DNA from: Streptomyces hoynatensis
GTDB lineage: Bacteria; Actinomycetota; Actinomycetes; Streptomycetales; Streptomycetaceae
DNA length: 64,000 bases
Direction of reading: 5' to 3'
Assembly: GCF_003626535.1 (NCBI RefSeq)
Contig: NZ_RBAL01000001.1
Coordinates: forward strand, 718,020-782,019
The notes under the pieces were generated by a model. The model did no database searches. It was not told where the DNA came from and saw only the letters and a list, made by a program, of their open reading frames with translations. Below, in pieces: positions 34,626 to 40,990 of the stretch; the stretch's first letter is position 1, and each line of letters starts with the position of its first letter. Both the position numbers and the translations under genes were made by a program.

Positions 34626-35558
34626 TCAGGACGGCGCCTCCGGCTCCCGCAGCCGCGCCTCGACGCGGCCGTCCACCACCCTGGCCTCGAACGCGGGCTG
34701 CGGCGCCGTCGCCGGGCCCTCGACGTTCCAGCCGTCCGTCAGCCGGAAGAGGCTGCCGTGCCAGGGGCAGCGCACGCAGCCGTCCGTGATCTCCCCCTGG
34801 GACAGCGGCCCGCCCAGGTGCGCGCAGTGGTCGGCGAGCACCCGCACCGCGCCGCCAGGCTCCCGGTACACCAGCACCGGAACCCCGCCGGTCTCCGCCC
34901 GCACCGCCTGGCCCACGGGGAAGTCGGCCACCGCGCCCAGCGGCTGCCAGCCGGCCGGCACGTGGGCCTCCACCCCCTCGGCGTGGTTCGCCCCCGCGCC
35001 CTGCCGGTACGCGAGGTGCCCGCCGAGCGCCCCGCCCGCCCCCACGAGCGCGAACCCGGCCCAGCCGAGCGCCTTCCCCCTCAGGCGCCGCCCGCGCAGC
35101 CTGGCGGCCAGCGAGGCGGCGTAGAGCACGATGCCCCCGGCGTTCGCCGCGGCGTGCACCAGCCCGACCCGCAGCTGCGGCTTGCGCAGGTCCGCCCAGT
35201 CGGTCCAGCCCGCGACCGCCGAGGGGACCGCTGCGGCGAGGCCGATCGCCACCAGCGTGCCGGAGTCCCTGCGCTTGCCCGGCAGCAGGTCGAGCACCGC
35301 CGCCGCGCTCCACATGCCGATCGGCGTCTGCACCAGCGCCGGGTGCAGCGGGTGACCGAGCCACTTTCCGTGCAGCACGTCCCTGGTGCCCGCGGGCAGG
35401 GCGTGCGCGGCCCGCTGCAGCGGGCCGATCAAGCCGTCCAGCTGCGGCACCCGGGCCAGCCGGTCGACCGCGGCCAGCACCTTCCCTGGCCGGTCGGTCT
35501 CCGGCATCAGGGACCGCGCCGTCGAGCCGATGTCGGGGAATCTCTCCAAAAAGGCCAT
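34626..35558 (-). CDS. DUF2231 membrane protein fused to a Rieske [2Fe-2S] domain
   Basis: This 310-aa protein has an N-terminal DUF2231-type membrane region (GHPLHPALVQTPIGMWSAAAVLDLL, followed by three more hydrophobic segments to about residue 195). The C-terminal Rieske ferredoxin-like domain has its cluster ligands in CAHLGGPL and CVRCPWHGS (C-x-H and C-x-x-H). It may pass electrons at the membrane; the partner is unknown. The start at 35558 is the only in-frame ATG that gives a compact protein, though its GGGAGG lies unusually close. Confidence 0.88.
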   Translation of the reverse strand: MAFLERFPDIGSTARSLMPETDRPGKVLAAVDRLARVPQLDGLIGPLQRAAHALPAGTRDVLHGKWLGHPLHPALVQTPIGMWSAAAVLDLLPGKRRDSGTLVAIGLAAAVPSAVAGWTDWADLRKPQLRVGLVHAAANAGGIVLYAASLAARLRGRRLRGKALGWAGFALVGAGGALGGHLAYRQGAGANHAEGVEAHVPAGWQPLGAVADFPVGQAVRAETGGVPVLVYREPGGAVRVLADHCAHLGGPLSQGEITDGCVRCPWHGSLFRLTDGWNVEGPATAPQPAFEARVVDGRVEARLREPEAPS

Positions 35559-35723
35559 GCCTCCCGGTTCCCCGCTGCCCCCGTCCGAAACCGCCGCCCG
35601 CCGCCCCCACCCCCGCCCCACCGCGCCGTTCCCCCAGCTCAGCACGCCGACACGCCGCCTCCCACTCCCGCCCGTCCGGCCCAGCCCCCGCCTCCGCGCC
35701 CCCCGGCAGACGCGGCCCGGCGG

Positions 35724-36341
35724 CTACGGCGCGGGCGTGAGGGTGCAGCGGGTGAGTTCGGTGACGAGCTGGTTGGCGAGGAAGGTGGGTGTGGCGGGGT
35801 GGCCGTAGGGGAGGTAGTCGTCGGGTCCTGGGGTGAGCCCTGGTCCGAAGGCCCCGCCGAACACTCCCCACACGCGCGGCTTGCGCACCCGGACGAACAC
35901 GGGCTCGCCCAGGTGCGGGCAGTGCTCGGTCGCCAGCCGTGCGCAGGGCGCGCACACCGGCGGCTTGGTGGACAGCAGTCCCTCGGGCCAGCCGGGGAGC
36001 GCGTCGGCGGCGTCGGGGCGGCGCAGGGCGAACAGCCATCCTTTGCCGTTGCGGTCCGCGGGCCGGGCGCATACCTGGCACAGGCGGTGCTGCATGGCGT
36101 GGCGTTGCCGGGCCGGGTGCATGACGCGGAAGTCGGGGCGTCCGCTGCCGGGGGCGTGGCCGACCCGGGCCCACAGCACGCCGTGCCGGTCCCGGTCCCC
36201 GGCCGCCTCGTCCCGGTAGACCAGCCCCCACCCGCCCGGCCGCAGGCCCAGCGCCCCACCGGCGAGGACCTCTTCCCCGCTCCACTTGGCGACATACGGC
36301 ACGGGCAGCCGGTTGGGCCCCCAGGTCAGGATCTCGGGCAT
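35724..36341 (-). CDS. Hypothetical protein with two CxxC motifs
   Basis: I do not recognise this 205-aa protein as a named family. Two Cys pairs (CQVCARP near residue 82 and CAPCARL near residue 121) suggest a zinc-binding element, and the sequence is rich in Trp, Pro and His. It begins MPEILTWGPNRLPVPYVAKWSGEEV. Its last ~25 residues (HPATPTFLANQLVTELTRCT) reappear almost unchanged in a 29-codon ORF at 62629-62718. The gene overlaps the preceding 85-aa gene by 16 bp in the same direction, so the two are likely co-translated. Confidence 0.7.
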   Translation of the reverse strand: MPEILTWGPNRLPVPYVAKWSGEEVLAGGALGLRPGGWGLVYRDEAAGDRDRHGVLWARVGHAPGSGRPDFRVMHPARQRHAMQHRLCQVCARPADRNGKGWLFALRRPDAADALPGWPEGLLSTKPPVCAPCARLATEHCPHLGEPVFVRVRKPRVWGVFGGAFGPGLTPGPDDYLPYGHPATPTFLANQLVTELTRCTLTPAP

Positions 36342-36583
36342 CGGGTCGGGTCCTCCGTGGCGGCGGGGGAGTGGGGCGTGAGCGGCGTGTTGGCGGTGGG
36401 TGCGGCGGTCGAGGGCCGGGCCCATGCGGTATGGCACCCGTGCGTGCAGGGGTCGAAGGCGATGCCGAGGTGCCGTTCTGGCGGGCGGGGTTCGTGCTGC
36501 GTGCAGTCCTCGCAACGGCGCTCCGCGCAGGCGAGGGAGATGTAGGCCCGCGGCGGGCTGCCCAGGAGGCGGTCCTCAGACAC
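36326..36583 (-). CDS. Small Cys-rich hypothetical protein
   Basis: This 85-aa product begins MSEDRLLGSPPRAYISLACAERRCEDCTQHEPR and contains a second Cys pair in FDPCTHGCHT, consistent with a metal-binding knuckle. The C-terminal third is Pro/Thr-rich and overlaps the start of the next gene. GTG 36583 is chosen because GAGGGGG lies 8 nt upstream. It sits between a possible 59-aa gene (8-bp overlap) and the 205-aa CxxC protein, forming a compact operon divergent from the XRE regulator. Function unknown. Confidence 0.6.
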   Translation of the reverse strand: MSEDRLLGSPPRAYISLACAERRCEDCTQHEPRPPERHLGIAFDPCTHGCHTAWARPSTAAPTANTPLTPHSPAATEDPTRCPRS

Positions 36584-36755
36584 GGCGCACACCCCCTCGC
36601 GCGCGCCGCCGAAGGAGCGGGGCGAGGACCTGGCGCCGGGCCCAGGGGGCGGGAAGGCTGTTGGCGCGTACGGCGCCAACAGTCGTGCCAGGCGGCAGGG
36701 CAAGCATGCCCCAACCAGTAGGCGGAATCCGCGCAGGCAGCGCGTTAAGCATCAT
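36576..36755 (-). CDS. Possible 59-aa basic protein
   Basis: A short frame starting ATGATG at 36755 has an excellent GGGAG 6 nt upstream and ends 8 nt inside the next gene (GTGTCTGA), as coupled genes do. The product begins MMLNALPARIPPTGWG and ends in an Arg-rich tail, APLLRRRARGGVRRV. Third positions are mixed, like the rest of this patch. I do not recognise it; it could instead be a leader region. Confidence 0.45.
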   Translation of the reverse strand: MMLNALPARIPPTGWGMLALPPGTTVGAVRANSLPAPWARRQVLAPLLRRRARGGVRRV

Positions 36756-36806
36756 GATCGGCTCCCTCAGAGTCTGTGCACACCAGAAAGTAGGGGAGGT
36801 ATAACC

Positions 36807-36911
36807 ATGAGTGAGTACGCGAAGTGCGTGCCTTCTCAACGAAAGTGGTGGCAATGGACACGAGTGGAATCGGACGGCGCGTCTCCTATTGGCGCAACCG
36901 GCGGCGTCTGA
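36807..36911 (+). CDS. Short upstream ORF overlapping the XRE gene start
   Basis: ATG 36807 is preceded by GGGGAGG (36793-36799) with 7-nt spacing, far better than the ribosome site of the XRE gene itself. It encodes 34 residues (MSEYAKCVPSQRKWWQW, then TRVESDG) and ends 58 bp inside the XRE gene in another frame. It may be a leader peptide that couples or limits translation of the regulator. Confidence 0.4.
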   Translation: MSEYAKCVPSQRKWWQWTRVESDGASPIGATGGV

Positions 36912-38071
36912 CGCAGGCGGAGTTCGGCGCCCTCATGGGAAAGTCCCGTCGGTGGGTGCAGGATCTTGAAGGCGGCCACCGACAGTCCGATCCGCGGCTC
37001 TCTGTTCTTGAGCGGGCCGCGGAAGTGCTGCACATCCGACTCGAAACCCTGTTGTCAGATCAGAGCATGCGCTCGAATTCGCAGTGCGTGGATGCCACCG
37101 AACTAGCCGAGATCCGACGCACCATGCACCGGCACGACGTGCTGACGGGTGCGTTCGCCGAGTCGAGTCGGATTGAGCCGGAGGCGCTGCGGAGAAACGT
37201 CGCCTATGGATGGATGGCGTTCCAGGGCTCCGACTATTCCCCATTGGGTCGTGTACTGCCCCAACTACTGGTGGAGGCCAACCGAACGGCCGCGCAAGCA
37301 GCAGGCGAGCAACTAACCACGGCCTTCAGGCTTCTGACGATGACGTATCAGCTGACTGCCGCGGTGGCGACAAAGTTCGGCGACGACGCCCTCGCATGGC
37401 ACGCTGCCGACAGAGCCGTTGTGGCCGCGGAGCACTCTGGCGATCCGGTAGCGATCGCCGGAGCTGCTCGGCACCTGTGCGATGCCATGTTTCACCGTGG
37501 CCACAGCAGAGAGGCGGTGGAGTTCGCCACTGCGACGGCCGCTCGGCATGAACGGGCCCTCGTCTCCCAAGGTGCCCAGGGACTCAGCGTGCTTGGCATG
37601 CTCTATCTCAAGGCGGCGATGGCCGCCGCCCACATCGAGTCGCGAAGCGACGTTCCCGGGCTGCTCGCTGAGGCCGAGCAGGCGGCTGACCGGCTTGGAG
37701 CGGACGGGAACGCACAGTGGACTGCCTTCGGGCCCACCAATGTGCGCATTCATCAGGTGTCGGCCCTGGTCAGGATGTGCGAGGGCGCCAGGGCAGTGAA
37801 TACTGCCGAGGGGATCGAGCCACCGCGACTTTCCGCGCTCCCCCGCGAGCGGAGGGCCCTCCATCTGGTCGACGTCGCGCGTGCGTTGGCACAGTCGGCA
37901 CGTCGAGACGAAGCCGTCGCGGTCTTGTTGAACGCCGAGCGGGAAGCGGCGGAAGAGGTACGGTGCCGTCCCAGAACGCGGCAGCTGATCGAGGAGCTGC
38001 GGTTGCTTGGCGTCGGGGCCGCGGAGAGCAGGTTGCGCGGCCTGGCCGCGCGCTGTGGACTTCCCGCATGA
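36854..38071 (+). CDS. XRE-family regulator with TPR-like C-terminal domain
   Basis: This 405-aa regulator has an N-terminal HTH (IGRRVSYWRNRRRLTQAEFGALMGKSRRWVQDLEGGHR, residues 5-42). A long all-helical C-terminal region resembles the TPR-type repeats seen in Streptomyces signalling regulators. The start at 36854 is chosen from the HTH position; its ribosome site is weak, and a short ORF with a strong site overlaps it. The stop overlaps the flavoprotein start (ATGA), so the two are an operon. The gene is divergent from three small genes and is likely to control them or its own operon. Base composition is lower in GC than the flanks. Confidence 0.85.
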   Translation: MDTSGIGRRVSYWRNRRRLTQAEFGALMGKSRRWVQDLEGGHRQSDPRLSVLERAAEVLHIRLETLLSDQSMRSNSQCVDATELAEIRRTMHRHDVLTGAFAESSRIEPEALRRNVAYGWMAFQGSDYSPLGRVLPQLLVEANRTAAQAAGEQLTTAFRLLTMTYQLTAAVATKFGDDALAWHAADRAVVAAEHSGDPVAIAGAARHLCDAMFHRGHSREAVEFATATAARHERALVSQGAQGLSVLGMLYLKAAMAAAHIESRSDVPGLLAEAEQAADRLGADGNAQWTAFGPTNVRIHQVSALVRMCEGARAVNTAEGIEPPRLSALPRERRALHLVDVARALAQSARRDEAVAVLLNAEREAAEEVRCRPRTRQLIEELRLLGVGAAESRLRGLAARCGLPA

Positions 38072-38598
38072 CAACGTCGCGTGTGCTGTACCTGGTTGCC
38101 TGCGCCGCTCCTCCGGCTCAGCGCATCGGGACAGGGATCGAGAAGGCGCAGGCCGCCGGGTGGGACGTGTGCCTCGTGCTCACCCCCTCGGCGGCGCGGT
38201 GGCTCGGAGCCGAACAGGAGGAACTGGCGGCGCTCACCGGCCATCCGGTGCGGTCCCGGTACAAGCTTCCAGGTCAGCCGGATGTGCTTCCGCCGCCGGA
38301 GGCGATCCTGGTGGCCCCGGCGACCTTCAACACGCTGAACAAATGGGCGCAGGGCATCGCCGACACGCTCGCGCTCGGCCTCGTCACCGAGGCCATCGGG
38401 CTGCGCCTGCCGGTCGTGGCACTGCCGTACCTCAACAGCGCCCAGGCCGGGCACCCGGCACTGGACCGGAGCGTCGCCTTCCTGCGCTCCTGCGGTGTGA
38501 CGGTGCTGCTGGGTGGCGACGGCTTCGTGCCCCACGCCCCGAAGAACGGAAGTGCCGACACCTATCCCTGGGAGGTCGCCCTGGCCGCGTTGCCGTGA
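38068..38598 (+). CDS. Flavoprotein (HFCD-like)
   Basis: This 176-aa protein belongs to the flavoprotein/HFCD fold group (Dfp, EpiD relatives). It begins VLYLVACAAPPAQRIGTGIEKAQAAGWDVCLVLTPSA, has ILVAPATFNTLNKWAQGIADTLALGL (the family's PATxNT-type motif) and LPVVALPYLNS. Proteins like this pair with XRE regulators across Streptomyces; a decarboxylase role is possible but not shown, and a small-molecule-sensing role is equally open. Translation is coupled to the regulator gene by ATGA. Confidence 0.82.
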   Translation: MTTSRVLYLVACAAPPAQRIGTGIEKAQAAGWDVCLVLTPSAARWLGAEQEELAALTGHPVRSRYKLPGQPDVLPPPEAILVAPATFNTLNKWAQGIADTLALGLVTEAIGLRLPVVALPYLNSAQAGHPALDRSVAFLRSCGVTVLLGGDGFVPHAPKNGSADTYPWEVALAALP

Positions 38599-38769
38599 AC
38601 CGGCGTCCTGGTTCCGGCGGCTTCCTTGCCGTCGGTCGTGGCGCCGCACCCGGTGCGTTGGCCGGCCCGCGTTCTCCGGGACGGCACGGGAGCGGTCAGG
38701 AGCGGGCCGCCTCGGGACGGCGGCGGGGTGGGGCTGCCCCACCCCGCCGAGGCCGGGTGGGGCCTGGGG

Positions 38770-38800
38770 TTGAGTCTCCAGTCACTGGAGACGCCAGGGT
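38770..38800 (+). promoter_or_regulatory. MerR-type promoter with 19-bp spacer and palindromic operator
   Basis: TTGAGT (38770-38775) and CAGGGT (38795-38800) are separated by exactly 19 bp, the stretched spacer used by MerR-family activators. The perfect palindrome GTCTCCAG-TCA-CTGGAGAC (38774-38792) fills the spacer. The MerR gene's ATG lies 6 nt after the -10, so the transcript would be leaderless. Confidence 0.75.
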
Positions 38801-38806
38801 GTGCAC

Positions 38807-39745
38807 ATGGAAAGCGACGGCCTCCACTCGATCGGCGAGCTGGCCAGGCGTACCGGGCTCTCGGTGCGGACGATCCGGTTCTACTCCGACAGCGGACTGG
38901 TGCCGCCCACCGGCCGCAGCGCGGCCGGGTACCGGCTGTACGACCTGGACGCCCTGGCCCGCCTCGACCTGATCCGCACGCTGCGCGAGCTCGGGCTCGA
39001 CCTGGCCACCGTGCGGCGGGTGCTGAGCCGGGAGGTGGGCGTGCCCGAGGTGGCCGCGGCGCACGTGGAGGCGCTCGACGTGCAGATCCGCACGCTGCGC
39101 CTGCGCCGCGCCGTGCTGCGCGCCGTCGCGAAGCGGGACCCAGGACAACAGGAGTTGAGAATGATGCACCGGCTCGCCCAGCTCTCCGACGAGGAACGCA
39201 GGCGGCTGATCGAGGACTTCGTCAGCGAGATCTTCGACGACCTGGACGCCAACCCGGAGTTCGTGGCCATGATGCGCTCGGCCGTGCCCGAGCTGCCCGA
39301 CGACCCCAGCCCCGCCCAGCTCGACGCCTGGGTGGAGCTGGCCGAGCTGGTCCAGGACCCGGGCTTCCGGGCGAGCGTGCGGCGCGCCGCCGAGTACCAG
39401 GCGGCGGACCGCGCGGAGGGAGCCCCGCAGGGCATGCAGCACGAACTCGCCCAGTGGGTCAGGGAGCGGGTGACGCGGGCCGTCGAGGACGGGATCGCAC
39501 CGGACTCGCCCGCCGCGGCGCCCGTCCTGGCCGAGTTGGTGGCCCGTTACGCCGCCGAGTTCGGCGCCGAGGACACCCCCGCCTACCGGGCGCGGCTCCT
39601 GACCCGCCTCGAAGCGGGCAACGACCCGCGCGCCGAGCGGTACTGGCAGCTGATGGCCACCGTCAACGGCTGGCCGATCCCGCCCAGCCTGAGCCCGGTG
39701 TTCGACTGGTTCGCCCGCGCCCTGCGGCACGACGCCGCCCGCTGA
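38807..39745 (+). CDS. MerR-family regulator
   Basis: This 312-aa regulator has a MerR HTH at the N-terminus (HSIGELARRTGLSVRTIRFYSDSGLVPPTGRSAAGYRLYDLDALARLDLIRTLRELGLDLATVRRVL), a dimerisation helix to about residue 110, and a large C-terminal helical domain without recognisable ligand motif. An AGGG lies 7 nt before ATG 38807, but the transcript is probably leaderless. The gene appears autoregulated through the palindrome in its promoter. No obvious target gene is coupled to it. Confidence 0.9.
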   Translation: MESDGLHSIGELARRTGLSVRTIRFYSDSGLVPPTGRSAAGYRLYDLDALARLDLIRTLRELGLDLATVRRVLSREVGVPEVAAAHVEALDVQIRTLRLRRAVLRAVAKRDPGQQELRMMHRLAQLSDEERRRLIEDFVSEIFDDLDANPEFVAMMRSAVPELPDDPSPAQLDAWVELAELVQDPGFRASVRRAAEYQAADRAEGAPQGMQHELAQWVRERVTRAVEDGIAPDSPAAAPVLAELVARYAAEFGAEDTPAYRARLLTRLEAGNDPRAERYWQLMATVNGWPIPPSLSPVFDWFARALRHDAAR

Positions 39746-39855
39746 GCGGCGCGCCGCGGCACGGCGCCGGCCCGTGGCACGGCCTCGCCGCCCCGCCCGC
39801 CCGGCCCGGCGCCACTGTGGCCGGTGCCGCGCGGCGGGTGCCGCGCGGCGGGTGC

Positions 39856-40539
39856 TTACGCGGCCGGGCATCCCGGCAGCATCAGCAGGTCGGTCAGGTA
39901 CTGGCGGGCGCGGGCCTGGGTCTCCCGAGCGCCGAGCGTCCCCGCGTCGAGGGTCAGGACGGGCCACGGCGACTCGGCGAGGAGACGCCGGGTCAGTTCT
40001 GCCTCGGCACGCAGGTGCGCGGCGGCGGAGGCGAGGTCGTGGACGGCCCTGGTGCCGGGGGCGGCGGCGAGTTTGGCCACGTACCAGTCTCCCCAGGCAC
40101 TGCCCTCTCGGTCGATCGCACGCCGCAGTGCCTTCTCCGGATCGTCCCGGAGGTACACCAGGACGATCTCGGCGGGCGCCACGACCCGGTCCAGCTCGGC
40201 AATGACCCGGCGGAGGGTCTCCTCGGGATGGCCCCAGGCCACGAGGGAGGGGATGAACGGCAGCAGGGCGTCGGTCAGCAGGTAATCCCTGCCCTGGGCG
40301 AGTGACTCCGCGACGTAGGCGCGCGTGCAGGCGACCAGTGTTGCCGGGCGAACCGAGCCGGCCCCGCCGTCGAACTCCTCGGCCACGGGCCGAAAGGCGG
40401 CTCGCCTGAGGATGTCCTCCTCCTCGAAGTGGTCGACCGACGCCCCCGTGCCGGAGAGCCATTCCGCCAAGGCGCGGCAGAGAGTCGACTTGCCCACGCC
40501 GGGGCTGCTTCCCAGGACCGAGATGACTCGCATCGTCAT
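39856..40539 (-). CDS. P-loop NTPase / kinase-like protein
   Basis: This 227-aa protein starts with a P-loop, ISVLGSSPGVGKSTLCRALAEWL, and has an acidic strand in HFEEEDILRRAAF and LLTDALLPFIPSL, similar to small-molecule kinases or ATP-binding chaperones. VYLRDDPEKALRRAIDREGSAWGDWYV resembles the lid region of nucleoside kinases. I cannot name the substrate. The start at 40539 (MTMRV) or 40533 is uncertain because no good ribosome site is visible. It is convergent with the MerR gene. Confidence 0.72.
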   Translation of the reverse strand: MTMRVISVLGSSPGVGKSTLCRALAEWLSGTGASVDHFEEEDILRRAAFRPVAEEFDGGAGSVRPATLVACTRAYVAESLAQGRDYLLTDALLPFIPSLVAWGHPEETLRRVIAELDRVVAPAEIVLVYLRDDPEKALRRAIDREGSAWGDWYVAKLAAAPGTRAVHDLASAAAHLRAEAELTRRLLAESPWPVLTLDAGTLGARETQARARQYLTDLLMLPGCPAA

Positions 40540-40565
40540 ACCGGCAGTCTCGCAGCCACGCGCGG

Positions 40566-40972
40566 TGCCCTGCGTCCGGCCGGTGCGCCGGGTACGGCAG
40601 AGCGCGGCGGCCACCTCGGGCACCTCGGGCGCCGAGGGCGGCGAGGGCCCCGTGGACGCGGGCCGCAGCCACCTGATCCACACCGGCTCCACCGGCGAGA
40701 CCGTGGCCCTGTGCGTCACCCGCCGGTTCGCGGTCGGGCAGTGCTTCCTCGGCATGGCCGACGGCGGCGCCAACCTCATGAGCCGGGTGGACTGCCAGGG
40801 CGAGGTGCCCTCCCCGTACAGCCAGACGTACCACGTCACCGGCGTCTACGCCGCCCCGGCGCAGCACCAGGCGGGGGAGTGCAACCGGGTCGCCAACGAC
40901 CCGACGCAGTACGCCTCCTGGTTCGTCGACGGCGGCTCGGTGCTGGTCTGCGCCGTGGTCTTCACCGGCTGA
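40566..40972 (+). pseudogene. Remnant of an LppU-like Cys-rich exported protein
   Basis: The frame has strong codon bias from about 40600 and encodes VGQCFLGMADGGANLMSRVDCQGE, TYHVTGVYA, GECNRVANDPTQYASWF and SVLVCAVVF. The spacing of Cys residues resembles LppU/septum-formation-type lipoprotein domains. No signal peptide or lipobox precedes it; the frame simply runs into the start of the opposing P-loop gene, so the 5' part seems lost. It could still be a short intact cytoplasmic protein starting at GTG 40566. Confidence 0.45.
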
Positions 40973-40990
40973 GGCCCCGCCGGGCCCGCC

